Shown: piece by piece, positions 25,091 through 33,266 of the stretch | Layout of the letters: each line of letters begins with the position of its first letter | Position numbering within the stretch: the first letter of the stretch is position 1 | DNA from: Rhodoferax sp. TS-BS-61-7 | GTDB lineage: Bacteria > Pseudomonadota > Gammaproteobacteria > Burkholderiales > Burkholderiaceae_C | Direction: 5' to 3' | DNA: 64,000 nt | NCBI RefSeq assembly: GCF_002943465.1 | Contig: NZ_PTQY01000004.1 | Coordinates: 1-64,000, forward strand | Translations under genes and position numbers: made by a program | The notes under the pieces: generated by a model | The model's database searches: none | What the model was told of the DNA's origin: nothing | The model's input: only the letters and a program-made list of their open reading frames with translations

Positions 25091-25753
25091 ATGTCACTGA
25101 CGCTGTATTACCACCCCCTGGCCTCGTATTGCCACAAGGTTCTGGTCGCCCTGTACGAACACGACATTGCGTTTGAACCCCGCACCATCGACCTGGGTGC
25201 AGAAGCGGACCGCGCCGAACTGGGCGCCCTGTGGCCCTTTTGCAAGTTCCCGCTGCTGCGCGACCACGAACGGCAGCGCACGGTGCCGGAGTCGTCCATC
25301 ATCATCGAGTACCTGGACCCGTTCGCGGCGGCCCGGCCCCCACTGATTCCCCGCGATGCCAACGACGCGCTGCAGGTGCGCCTGTGGGACCGCATCATGG
25401 ACAGTTATGTGCACGAGCCGATGCAGGACATTGTGCTGGACCACCTGCGCGGCACCCAGGGTGATGTGAGCGGGCTGCGGGCTACGATCCAGACCGCCTA
25501 TGGCCTGATCGACACCCAGGTAGCCACGCGGTCTTGGGCGGCCGGTGACACCTTCAGCATGGCCGACTGCGCAGCAGCCCCAGCGCTGTTTTACGCCCAC
25601 ACGCTGGCGCCGTTGCCGGCAGAGTTGGTGCATCTGCGTGCCTATTTCGACAGGCTGATGGACCGGCCTTCGGTGCAGCGCGTGCTGGCGGAGGCCAAGC
25701 CCTACTTCCCCATGTACCCGTTCTACAGCGCCATTCCTGCGCGGTTTCTGTAA
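25091..25753 (+). CDS. Glutathione S-transferase family protein
   Basis: This is a 220-residue GST with a thioredoxin-fold N-terminal domain (LTLYYHPLASYCHKVLVALYE, cis-Pro region FCKFPLLRD, and VPESSIIIEYLD with the glutathione-binding Glu-Ser) and a helical C-terminal domain (GDTFSMADCAAAPALFY). The YHPxAxYC start suggests a catalytic serine or cysteine type, not a tyrosine type. It overlaps no neighbours and a Shine-Dalgarno AGGAG precedes the ATG. Confidence 0.92.
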   Translation: MSLTLYYHPLASYCHKVLVALYEHDIAFEPRTIDLGAEADRAELGALWPFCKFPLLRDHERQRTVPESSIIIEYLDPFAAARPPLIPRDANDALQVRLWDRIMDSYVHEPMQDIVLDHLRGTQGDVSGLRATIQTAYGLIDTQVATRSWAAGDTFSMADCAAAPALFYAHTLAPLPAELVHLRAYFDRLMDRPSVQRVLAEAKPYFPMYPFYSAIPARFL

Positions 25754-25765
25754 ACCCCACGCCCT

Positions 25766-26677
25766 TCAGTCGAACCAGCGCGGGCCCACCAGCTTCTGCA
25801 GGCCCGAGTCGGCGGTCGACAATTCGGCCGGACGCGACGGTGGCTCTGGCGGGGTCCATTTTTCGGCCAGCACGTTGCGGGCACGCAGATTCAGCGTGTC
25901 CACCACCGCCGGTGCCGGAAAGCCCAGAAAATGCCCTTGCGCCAGGTGCACGCCCGCGTCACGCACGATGCGCAGGTCCTCGGCATCTTCCACCGCCTTG
26001 GCCACCAGGCTGGCGCCGGTTTTAAAGGCCAGATTGGACAGGGTGCGCAGCACCTTGGCTTTGGCCGGGTCTTGTTGCAGGTCCATGGTCATGCGGCTGT
26101 CCAGCTTCACCACCGAAGGTTTGAGGCGCAGCCACAAATCCAGGCTGCGTTGCGAGGCTTTCACATCGTCCAGCGCAATGGCGCAACCCAAGGCTTGCAA
26201 AGCGGTGGTGCAACGCTCCAGCGCATCCATTTCCTTGAGTTTGCGGTGCTGGGTCACCTCCACCACCACCCGCTTGCAGGGCACGCGGTGGGCCAGAAAC
26301 AGCCCCTCCAAGCGCTGAAAGGGTTTGGGTTCGCTCAGGGCTACCAGGGTGTGTGCGCTGAGATTGAGGTAGATGCGACCGCCCGTGTGCGGGTAGCCCC
26401 AGCCCTGTAGTGCGCGGCCCACGCAGGCCAGCTCCAGCTCGATCTGCATTTGCGCCAGCTGGGCTGCGTCCAGCAGCGCCTGGGGCGACTCCATCTCACT
26501 GTCCTTCTGGCCGCGCACCAAGGCTTCGTGGCCATCGATGGCGCCGCTTTGCAGCGCAATGATGGGCTGGTACAGCGTCTCCAGCGCACCCTGCTCCAGC
26601 ACGGCTTGCAGGGGGTGGGGCGGTGTTTTGGCAGGCCAGCGCAGCAGCAGACGGTGGACCAGGGAAACATCAGACAT
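25766..26677 (-). CDS. Degenerate EAL-domain protein 2
   Basis: This is a 303-residue EAL protein. It has LYQPIIALQSGAIDGHEALV, IYLNLSAHTL, VVVEVTQHR, ALDDVKASQRSL, VVKLDSRM, LVAKAVE, and AQGHFLGFP. The VAEGVET glutamate is replaced by lysine, as in the paralogue at 23351, and the second loop glutamate (LExTE) is Gln. Both share the C-terminal NLRARxVL tail. Catalysis is unlikely. The start at 26677 follows GAGG by 7-8 bases. Confidence 0.86.
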   Translation of the reverse strand: MSDVSLVHRLLLRWPAKTPPHPLQAVLEQGALETLYQPIIALQSGAIDGHEALVRGQKDSEMESPQALLDAAQLAQMQIELELACVGRALQGWGYPHTGGRIYLNLSAHTLVALSEPKPFQRLEGLFLAHRVPCKRVVVEVTQHRKLKEMDALERCTTALQALGCAIALDDVKASQRSLDLWLRLKPSVVKLDSRMTMDLQQDPAKAKVLRTLSNLAFKTGASLVAKAVEDAEDLRIVRDAGVHLAQGHFLGFPAPAVVDTLNLRARNVLAEKWTPPEPPSRPAELSTADSGLQKLVGPRWFD

Positions 26678-26806
26678 ACATCGACCTCGGGCGCAATACA
26701 AAGGGTGGGGGGCAAACTTTTGGGAGCCTGTCCCAATTTACGCGCAAAGCCCAGGCGGCGCCACGCCAAATTGTTCCGGTTTGCAAAGCCCTGGTGTGTC
26801 CCGCCC

Positions 26807-27529
26807 TCAGGCGCAGCCGTCTTGCAAGCGGGTCATTGCCTCTGGCGGGGCGACCAGGCGCAGGTAGTCGGCCAAGGTTTTTCCGGGTTCGTCGGCAAAA
26901 CGCCCCGCTGCACTTTGTAACAATTCCAGCCGCACCATCCGGTCCAGCCGGAAGCTGCGAAAGTCCTGCCGGGCCTCGCACCAGGCCACCAGCGTCCAGA
27001 CCTTGCCCCAGTAAAAACAGCCCAGCGGGCGCAGGGTGCGCTGGCTGGGCTGGTCATTCACATCGCGGTAATCCACCCGCACCTTGCAGTGGGCCTGGGC
27101 GGCCTCGCGCAGGGTTTGCAGCGTGGCCTGCACGGCCGGCTCCAGCCCCATGGGCGGCGCATACACCGCCATGCTTTGCGCCGCCACCCGAGCCGCCACC
27201 GGCAGCACCGACAAAATTTTGCCCAGCGCCACCTGCGAGTTTTGCGCCAGCACCGGGTCCTGCCAGACCTGGGCCATGCGCACCGAGGCCACCAGCGCAC
27301 GCGCCTCGTCCACGGTGAACATCAGCGGTGGCAAATCAAACCCTTGGCCCAGGCGGTAGCCCACGCCGGCTTCACCCTCAATGGGCACACCCTGGTGCTG
27401 CAGGTCGGCCACATCGCGGTAAACGGTGCGCTCGGACACCTCCAGCCGCTGCGCCAGAAAGGCCGCCGTGGTGAGGCGGCGGCCCCGGATGAGCTGGACA
27501 ATTTGGAACAAGCGGTCGGCACGGCGCAT
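26807..27529 (-). CDS. YafY-type HTH/WYL transcriptional regulator
   Basis: This 240-residue regulator has an N-terminal HTH (RADRLFQIVQLIRGRRLTTAAFLAQRLEVSERTVYRDVADLQ), GVPIEGEAGVGYRLGQGFDLPP, and a WYL-like domain (RTLRPLGCFYWGKVWTLVAWCEARQDFRSFRLDRM). WYL domains sense nucleic acids or small ligands. A dispersed-repeat copy lies immediately upstream of its start. The VOC gene upstream may be its partner in the same direction. Confidence 0.92.
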   Translation of the reverse strand: MRRADRLFQIVQLIRGRRLTTAAFLAQRLEVSERTVYRDVADLQHQGVPIEGEAGVGYRLGQGFDLPPLMFTVDEARALVASVRMAQVWQDPVLAQNSQVALGKILSVLPVAARVAAQSMAVYAPPMGLEPAVQATLQTLREAAQAHCKVRVDYRDVNDQPSQRTLRPLGCFYWGKVWTLVAWCEARQDFRSFRLDRMVRLELLQSAAGRFADEPGKTLADYLRLVAPPEAMTRLQDGCA

Positions 27530-27532
27530 GAG

Positions 27533-27600
27533 ATTTTTAAGTGTTTTAGGGCTCTAGCGCCCATGATACTTGCGCAAGCAGCTATAAAAATAATAGCGAA
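27533..27600 (-). repeat. Dispersed repeat, copy 5 (before the WYL regulator)
   Basis: On the minus strand it reads TTCGCTATTATTTTTATAGC, TGCTTGCGCA, then ATGGGCGCTAGAGCCC and an A-rich end, stopping about 4 bases before the regulator ATG. It is intergenic between the VOC gene and the WYL gene. Confidence 0.9.
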
Positions 27601-27629
27601 TTCGCCGACACATCGCACCGCGCCATGGC

Positions 27630-28007
27630 TCAGGCCAGGGCGTGCAGGCCGACGCGGTTGCCGTCCAGGTCGGTAATGTGGGCGAAAAAACCCATGCCCG
27701 GTGGCAGCGCCGTGCGCCGTTGGGCAATCTTTCCGCCCTGCCCCACCGCGCGCTGCAGGGCTGCGTCCAGTGACGGTGAGGCGTCCAGGTACACCAGCGT
27801 ACCCGTGCGCGAAACCCGGGGCGCCGTCGGCCCCATCATCAACGCGCCCCCGGTGCCATGGCTCTCCAGGTCATACGCAAACACCGCACCCTGGCTGGGG
27901 CCCATGGTCTCGCGGCGCATCGGGCGGCCCAACACGGTTTCGTAAAAGGCCTGGGCGGCGTCGAGTTGGGTGGTGGGGATTTCAAACCAGCTGATGGCGT
28001 TTTTCAT
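27630..28007 (-). CDS. VOC-family (glyoxalase-like) protein
   Basis: This 125-residue protein has paired beta-alpha-beta units of the vicinal oxygen chelate fold: ISWFEIPTTQLDAAQAFYETVLG at the N-terminus and FFAHITDLDGNRVGLHA at the C-terminus. Metal ligand positions are only partly preserved. Small VOC proteins often act in resistance or detoxification; no substrate can be assigned. The gene precedes the WYL regulator. Confidence 0.9.
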   Translation of the reverse strand: MKNAISWFEIPTTQLDAAQAFYETVLGRPMRRETMGPSQGAVFAYDLESHGTGGALMMGPTAPRVSRTGTLVYLDASPSLDAALQRAVGQGGKIAQRRTALPPGMGFFAHITDLDGNRVGLHALA

Positions 28008-28160
28008 AGGGGGCTCCTTGGTGTGTTGAAGAAGCCCGGATGGTGCCGGGGGGCTACTGACAGCGCTGTGTCAGGAGGCTGAACGTGCCGCCACTGCGTC
28101 ACACCACTGCCATGCAAGCCCGCCACCATCACTGTCCACGCGTTACCAAGGCCACGAACC

Positions 28161-28547
28161 ATGACATTCCCTGAACAGCGCAGCCATGCGCGGGCGCCTT
28201 TGCTGCCTATGGGCCCATCGACCCCGTGGCCCCTGGCGCTCCAAACACATGCCCTCGGCACGGTACGGGCAGAGGTACTGGACATCAGCGAAGGGGGTGT
28301 GCAAATCTTGTCCCGTCCCGATCTGCGGCTGACAGGCAAATCCTTTCACCTGCAAGTGGTGGTCTGCCACCGGGACAGCACCGAGGTGATGGACGGGGGC
28401 GAGATTCAAGGCGTCTGGTCCCACAGCCGCAGCGGCTTTCTCGTTCGGGCGGACCGCAAGGCGCTGGCCCACTTGGTACAAAAACTGCGCACCACCGCGC
28501 CCCGCGTACTGCATTGCATGCTGCACCCAGTCGTAGCCAGCGTTTAG
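28161..28547 (+). CDS. PilZ-domain protein
   Basis: This 128-residue protein carries both c-di-GMP-binding signatures of PilZ: an RxxxR block (RSHAR, near residue 7) and DxSxxG (DISEGG, near residue 41). It is therefore a likely c-di-GMP effector. Its stop codon overlaps the stop of the convergent tautomerase gene. Several c-di-GMP enzymes lie in the same window. Confidence 0.85.
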   Translation: MTFPEQRSHARAPLLPMGPSTPWPLALQTHALGTVRAEVLDISEGGVQILSRPDLRLTGKSFHLQVVVCHRDSTEVMDGGEIQGVWSHSRSGFLVRADRKALAHLVQKLRTTAPRVLHCMLHPVVASV

Positions 28548-28963
28548 CGCGACATTGAGAGCGACAAAGACGCGGGCGCAATACGCCGCGCCGCCTGCGT
28601 GTGCCCGCCATACCCCCAGTCGCTGGCCGGCACCTCGCGCACGATCACATAGCTGGCGGGTTCCAGCCCATGGCCCGCGCCCAACTGGTCTTCCAGCTCG
28701 GCAAAGGCGGTGCTGATGAACGCGGCCTTTTGCTCCGCCGTGTTGGTGCCTTGGGTGATGCTGATCTCCAGCAGTGCCGTGGGGCGCTGCACATCGCTGC
28801 CGCCCACATGCCAGCGCGCGGCGGGCACGTCGTCAATCACCACCGCAGTCACTTCGGCACGCTTGCCCAGCTCTTCGTGGGTGATGCGCGTGAGCGCCTC
28901 GGCCAGCGCGCGGTAGCGCGAAGGGTTTTGCAGCGGCGAGATTTTGAGTTGCAGGGTGGGCAT
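28544..28963 (-). CDS. Tautomerase-family protein
   Basis: This 139-residue protein starts MPTLQLKISP, placing a proline at position 2 that becomes the catalytic N-terminal Pro1 of 4-oxalocrotonate tautomerase/MIF-type enzymes. The longer-than-usual length suggests a two-domain cis-CaaD/MSAD-like form. The start at 28963 is chosen because it exposes this proline. It is probably co-transcribed with the small basic gene 28966-29196 and controlled by the divergent LysR regulator. Confidence 0.86.
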   Translation of the reverse strand: MPTLQLKISPLQNPSRYRALAEALTRITHEELGKRAEVTAVVIDDVPAARWHVGGSDVQRPTALLEISITQGTNTAEQKAAFISTAFAELEDQLGAGHGLEPASYVIVREVPASDWGYGGHTQAARRIAPASLSLSMSR

Positions 28964-28965
28964 GG

Positions 28966-29196
28966 TCAGGCTTTCGTGGTGGTTGCGGAATGGTTGGTGC
29001 GGCGGGCCAGACGGGCCTTCAGGCGGCTGGCGCTGCGCAGAGCCAGCGCTTGGCCGCCGGCCAGGCTGCGCTGCCACACGGCGTCGGCACCGCGCCAGAA
29101 ATCGTCCACCGCCTCGCGGCGCAGGCGGCGTGCTTCGCGACGGGCTTGATCGTGCAGATGGGCGAGTGCCGTGGTTTCGGGGGTGACTGGGAACAT
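28966..29196 (-). CDS. Small basic protein of unknown function
   Basis: This is a 76-residue Arg/Ala-rich protein (for example QARREARRLRREAVDDFW and RSASRLKARLARRTNH). Start 29196 gives MFPVTPETTALAHLH. I do not recognise a family. It is predicted helical and cationic. It ends 2 bp before the tautomerase start, so the two are probably translated together, and it lies across the LysR-type inverted repeat from the divergent regulator. Confidence 0.65.
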   Translation of the reverse strand: MFPVTPETTALAHLHDQARREARRLRREAVDDFWRGADAVWQRSLAGGQALALRSASRLKARLARRTNHSATTTKA

Positions 29197-29282
29197 GGTG
29201 GACTCCGGTGGGTTCAGGGGTTGGTGCGATGGTTCGAACTTTATTGATGCAACCAACTTTCGGAAACAGCACAAAACCCATA

Positions 29283-29309
29283 TTGGTTTTGCAGTATTTG
29301 CAAAACCAA
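29283..29309. promoter_or_regulatory. LysR-type operator (long inverted repeat)
   Basis: TTGGTTTTGC (29283-29292) and GCAAAACCAA (29300-29309) form a perfect 10-bp inverted repeat around 7 bases, containing the T-N11-A LysR box. It sits 24 bp before the LysR gene and 86 bp before the divergent small-basic/tautomerase genes. Confidence 0.82.
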
Positions 29310-29333
29310 GCCCAAGCGTCGCACAATGGCGCC

Positions 29334-30254
29334 ATGCAACTCCAACTCGATGACGTCGCCCTGTTCACCCGCATTGCCAAGCTGGGCACCCTGTCCGCCG
29401 CGGCGCGCGAGCGCAATGTGCCAGTGAGCCAGGTGACCCGCGCCCTCACCCGGCTGGAAGCCGCCTGCGGTGTGCGCCTGCTGCACCGCACGACGCATGG
29501 TTTGAGCCTGACCGACGAGGGCGACACCTTGCTCTCCTACGGCCAGCGCCTGCTGGACACCACGGCCGAGTTGGATAGCGAACTCAGTGGCAAGCTCAGC
29601 GGGCCCAGCGGCTGGGTGCGCATCAGCGTGAGCCCGCTGATGGCCGAGTGCGTGATTGCGCCCAGCCTGGAGGGCCTGTACCAGCGCTGGCCGCTGCTGC
29701 ACCTCGACATCAACGCCGACGACCGCATTGCCGACATGGCGCGCGACGGCATTGACGTGGCCATCCGCACCGGCGCGTCGGTCAGCGACACGCTGGTGGC
29801 GCGGCAGATTGGCGAGTACGGCCGCACGCTGTATGCGTCGCCACGTTACCTGGCGCGCTGTGGCACACCCCAACACCCGGACGACCTGGCCCACCACCAC
29901 CTGATTGCCAACAGCGCCAGCCCCAACCTGAACCGCTGGAGCCGCGCCGGCCAGCCCGCGCCACCCGACCTGCTGGTGCCGGGCCAAACGCGCGCCGACA
30001 ACACCGCCCTGCTGCTGAGTCTGGTGGTGCACGGCGTGGGCATCTCGCGCCTGCACGACCTCATGGCCGCGCCCTGGGTGCGCAGCGGCGCGCTGGTGCC
30101 GCTGCTGCAGGATCACTTTGCCAGCCCGCGCATTCCCATCTATGCCGTGATGCTGCAGGAGCGCCACCGCCTGCCCAAGGTCCGCGCCTGCATCGACTAC
30201 TGGGCGGAATGCCTGGCCAACTTGGCGCAGCCCACGCCCCAGCAGGGGGCGTAA
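29334..30254 (+). CDS. LysR-family transcriptional regulator
   Basis: This 306-residue regulator has an N-terminal HTH (DDVALFTRIAKLGTLSAAARERNVPVSQVTRALTRLE, then CGVRLLHRTTHGLSLTDEG) and a periplasmic-binding-like effector domain. It is an AaeR/DmlR-type LTTR. Start 29334 is the normal LTTR N-terminus; longer readings run through the operator. The divergent tautomerase unit is its likely target. Confidence 0.92.
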   Translation: MQLQLDDVALFTRIAKLGTLSAAARERNVPVSQVTRALTRLEAACGVRLLHRTTHGLSLTDEGDTLLSYGQRLLDTTAELDSELSGKLSGPSGWVRISVSPLMAECVIAPSLEGLYQRWPLLHLDINADDRIADMARDGIDVAIRTGASVSDTLVARQIGEYGRTLYASPRYLARCGTPQHPDDLAHHHLIANSASPNLNRWSRAGQPAPPDLLVPGQTRADNTALLLSLVVHGVGISRLHDLMAAPWVRSGALVPLLQDHFASPRIPIYAVMLQERHRLPKVRACIDYWAECLANLAQPTPQQGA

Positions 30255-30297
30255 ACCGCCCCAAATACGCACCAGCTCACCAGACTGGTGCGCATAT

Positions 30298-30309
30298 CTT
30301 GTATACCAG
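30298..30309. promoter_or_regulatory. GntR operator 1
   Basis: CTTGTATACCAG, matching the FadR-type pattern t.GTatAC.a, lies 31 bp before the GntR gene. A related site is found before the transporter genes at 31046. Confidence 0.65.
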
Positions 30310-30339
30310 TGGCATGGAGTTTGCGTTCGTGCAGGCCAC

Positions 30340-31113
30340 ATGGCCAACGCATCCGACATCAGCACCCGCATCATTGAAGCCGTTTTGGCGCAAAAACTCG
30401 CCCCCGGCGCGCGCCTGGGCGAGCAACAACTCGCCATGCTGTTTGACTGCAGCCGCACCATCGTGCGCGAGGCGCTCACGCGGCTGGCGGCGCGCGGCAT
30501 TGTCACGGTCAGCAGCCGGCGCGGCTGGTATGTGATCGAGCCGTCCCTCAGCGAGGCACGCGAGGCCTTTGAGGCGCGCCGGGTGATCGAGATGGGCCTG
30601 ATTCGCTGCACCACCGAGGTGAGCAAGGCCGCCATCAAAAAACTCAAGGCCCATATCAAGACCGAGCAGGCCGCCGTCAAGGGCGATGACGTGGGGCTGC
30701 GCAGCTATTTGCTGGGCGACTTCCATGTGTGCCTGGCCGAATGCCTGGGCAACAGCCTGCTGGCCGACACGCTGCGCGACTTCACCGCACGCACCACGCT
30801 GATTGCCATGTTGTACCAGTCCACCCACGACGCGGCGCACTCCTGTGCGGAGCACGGGCGCATCGTCGAAGCGCTGGAAGCCTCCGACTGGGTGCTGGCC
30901 GAACAACTCATGCAAGCCCACATCGGCCATGTGCAGGACGCCCTGCGCCTGCAGGCACCCAGCGGCGACCCGCTGGCCGAGTTGCGCAGCGCACTCAGCC
31001 CTGTGGGCGACAGCATCAAAACCAAACCCGTCCGTTTGGCACATGACTTGCATACAAGTCTTGGCGACAAATCGCCCAAAGACCCCTCAACCTACCTTGG
31101 AGCCCTGTTATGA
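30340..31113 (+). CDS. GntR-family regulator (FadR/FCD type)
   Basis: This is a 257-residue regulator with a winged helix (ISTRIIEAVLAQKLAPGARLGEQQLAMLFDCSRTIVREALTRLAARGIV) and an FCD effector domain of helices with metal-binding His/Asp positions (LGDFHVCLAE, EHGRIVEALEASD, MQAHIGHVQDAL). Its stop overlaps the first transporter gene (ATGA), so regulator and transporter are one transcript. Confidence 0.92.
   Translation: MANASDISTRIIEAVLAQKLAPGARLGEQQLAMLFDCSRTIVREALTRLAARGIVTVSSRRGWYVIEPSLSEAREAFEARRVIEMGLIRCTTEVSKAAIKKLKAHIKTEQAAVKGDDVGLRSYLLGDFHVCLAECLGNSLLADTLRDFTARTTLIAMLYQSTHDAAHSCAEHGRIVEALEASDWVLAEQLMQAHIGHVQDALRLQAPSGDPLAELRSALSPVGDSIKTKPVRLAHDLHTSLGDKSPKDPSTYLGALL
31046..31059. 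promoter_or_regulatory. GntR operator 2
   Basis: ACTTGCATACAAGT, a 5+4+5 inverted repeat inside the 3' end of the GntR gene, resembles operator 1 and precedes the binding-protein gene by 50 bp. Confidence 0.6.
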
Positions 31114-31907
31114 CCTTCCCCTTGAACAAACGCACTTTCACCCTGGCCCTGGCTGCCGGCGCCCTGCTGGCCGCCACTGGCGTGCACGCACAAACCGCGC
31201 TGGACGACATCATGAAGTCCAAAGTGCTGAAGGTGGCGGTGCAGACCGACTCCGCGCCCTACGGCTTTGTGGGCACCGACCTCAAGCCCATCGGCCTGGA
31301 TGTAGACATGGCCAACCTGATTGGCAAGAAGCTGGGCGTGCCCGTGGAGCTGGTGGTGGTGGTGAGCGCCAGCCGCATCCCCGCGCTGCAAACCAAGAAG
31401 GCCGACCTCGTGATTGCCACGCTGGGCAAAAACCCGGACCGCGAAAAAGTGATCGACTTTTCGTCTGCCTACTCACCCTTCTTCCAGGCCGTGTTTGGGC
31501 CCAAAACGATTGCTGTGAAAAGTTTTGCAGACCTGGCGGGCAAGTCGGTGGGCGTGACCCGCGGTGCCATGGAAGACCAGGAGCTGACCAAGGTAGCCCC
31601 ATCTGGCGTGGACACCAAACGCTTTGAAGACAACAACGCCACCATCGCGGCCTTTGCTGCGGGTCAGGTGCAGTTTGTGGCGCTGGGTGCCTCGGTAGCC
31701 GGCAACATGATGACCAAAAACCCGCAGCTGTCTGCCGAGTACAAGCTGCTGCTCAAAGACAGCCCCAACTTCATTGGCATTGCCAAGGGTGAAGACAAAC
31801 TCAAGGCCAAGGTCAACGAGATCATTGCCGACGCCAAAAAGAGCGGCGAGCTGGAAGCCATGGCCAAGAAGTGGCTGGGTCGCGGCCTCGGTGACCTGCC
31901 CCTGTAA
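31110..31907 (+). CDS. Amino-acid ABC transporter substrate-binding protein
   Basis: This 265-residue periplasmic protein has a signal peptide ending GVHAQ, and SBP_bac_3 features: LKVAVQTDSAPYGFVGTDLKPIGLDVDMANLIGKKLG, KADLVIATLGKNPDREKVIDFSSAY, and a terminal KKWLGRGLGDLPL. The family binds polar amino acids. The ligand is not predictable from this alone. It is the first transporter gene after the GntR regulator. Confidence 0.94.
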   Translation: MTFPLNKRTFTLALAAGALLAATGVHAQTALDDIMKSKVLKVAVQTDSAPYGFVGTDLKPIGLDVDMANLIGKKLGVPVELVVVVSASRIPALQTKKADLVIATLGKNPDREKVIDFSSAYSPFFQAVFGPKTIAVKSFADLAGKSVGVTRGAMEDQELTKVAPSGVDTKRFEDNNATIAAFAAGQVQFVALGASVAGNMMTKNPQLSAEYKLLLKDSPNFIGIAKGEDKLKAKVNEIIADAKKSGELEAMAKKWLGRGLGDLPL

Positions 31908-31928
31908 ACGCTGAACAGCACGCAGACC

Positions 31929-32612
31929 ATGCGCATTCAGCTGGACTTTGGCGCCGTGCTGGCGGAGTGGCCCCTGCTGCTCACCGGCATCGGCTGGACC
32001 CTGGCGCTCACGGCAGCTGCCGTGCTGGTGGGCACGGCCCTGGGCATTGCCTGCGCCTGGGTGCGGGCGCGCGGCTTTGGGGCCGAGCACGCACCGGCCT
32101 GGCTGCGTGCCGTGGTGAATGGTTATGTGGAGCTGATCCGCAACACGCCCTTCATCGTGCAACTGTTCTTCATCTTCTTTGGCCTGCCGGCCGCGGGCTT
32201 CAAGCTGTCGGCAGAGACAGCTTCTTTCATCGCCATGGTGATCAACCTCGGGGCCTATGCGACCGAGATCATCCGCGCCGGGCTGGAGGCCACGCCCAAG
32301 GGGCAAATCGAAGCCGCAGTGAGCCTGGCACTGACCCGGCTGCAAACCTTTACGCGCGTGGTGCTGCCCCCCGCGCTCAAAAAAGTGTGGCCCAGCCTGG
32401 TCAGCCAAATCATCATCGTGATGCTGGGGTCGTCAGTGTGCGGACAAATCTCTACCCAAGAGCTGAGCTACGCGGCTGACCTGATCCAGAGCCGCAACTT
32501 CCGTTCGTTCGAGGCCTTCATCGTGGTCGGCGCGTTGTACCTGCTGCTGTCCTTTGCGGTACGCCACCTGCTCAACTGGGCTGGCGCCACCTTTCTGTTC
32601 GGGAGGCGCTAG
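31929..32612 (+). CDS. Amino-acid ABC transporter permease
   Basis: This is a 227-residue HisM/GlnP-type permease with about five hydrophobic helices, ELIRNTPFIVQLFFIFFGLP, and the EAA loop region (IIRAGLEATPKGQIEAAVSLALT). It acts with the second permease, the ATPase and the upstream binding protein at the inner membrane. It starts 21 bp after the binding-protein stop. Confidence 0.94.
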   Translation: MRIQLDFGAVLAEWPLLLTGIGWTLALTAAAVLVGTALGIACAWVRARGFGAEHAPAWLRAVVNGYVELIRNTPFIVQLFFIFFGLPAAGFKLSAETASFIAMVINLGAYATEIIRAGLEATPKGQIEAAVSLALTRLQTFTRVVLPPALKKVWPSLVSQIIIVMLGSSVCGQISTQELSYAADLIQSRNFRSFEAFIVVGALYLLLSFAVRHLLNWAGATFLFGRR

Positions 32613-32615
32613 GCC

Positions 32616-33266
32616 ATGGTTGATTTTTCCCTGTGGGACATTGTCCGCAACCTGCTGCTGGCCCTGCGCTGGACGGTGGGCCTGTCGCTGATCGCCTTCA
32701 TTGGCGGTGGGCTGGTGGGCTTGCTGCTACTCATGCTGCGGCTGAGCAAGTTGCCGGGTGCCGGTGTATTTGTGAGCGCCTATGTGCAGCTGTTCCAGGG
32801 CGTGCCGCTCTTGGTGCAGTTGTTTTTGGCCTACTACGGCCTGGGCCTCTTCGGCATCAACACCTCGCCCTGGGTGGCAGCGGGCCTGGGCCTCACCTTC
32901 TACGCCAGCGCCTTCCTCACGGAGATCTGGCGCGGCTGTGTGGCGTCCATTCCGCGCGGCCAGTGGGAGGCCTCCCAAAGCCTGGCGCTGAACTTTGCCG
33001 AGCAGCTGCGCTACGTCATCCTGCCGCAGGCCTTCAAGATTGCGGTGGCTCCCACCGTGGGCTTTTTGGTGCAGGTCATCAAGGGCACGGCGCTGGCCTC
33101 GGTGATTGGTTTCATGGAGCTGACCAAGGTGGGCAAGACCATTGCCAACGCCACCTACAGCCCGTTTCTCGTCTTCAGCTGCGTGGCCGTTTTGTACTTT
33201 GTGCTGTGCTACCCCGTGAGCCTTTACGCCAAATCATTGGAGAGGAAGTTGCATGCCCCCCGTTGA
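32616..33266 (+). CDS. Amino-acid ABC transporter permease (second subunit)
   Basis: This is a 216-residue paralogous permease with VQLFQGVPLLVQLFLAYYGLG, the EAA-loop WRGCVASIPRGQWEASQSLALN, and about five hydrophobic helices. The two permeases form the heterodimeric channel. It starts 3 bp after the first permease and overlaps the ATPase gene by 14 bp. Confidence 0.94.
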   Translation: MVDFSLWDIVRNLLLALRWTVGLSLIAFIGGGLVGLLLLMLRLSKLPGAGVFVSAYVQLFQGVPLLVQLFLAYYGLGLFGINTSPWVAAGLGLTFYASAFLTEIWRGCVASIPRGQWEASQSLALNFAEQLRYVILPQAFKIAVAPTVGFLVQVIKGTALASVIGFMELTKVGKTIANATYSPFLVFSCVAVLYFVLCYPVSLYAKSLERKLHAPR

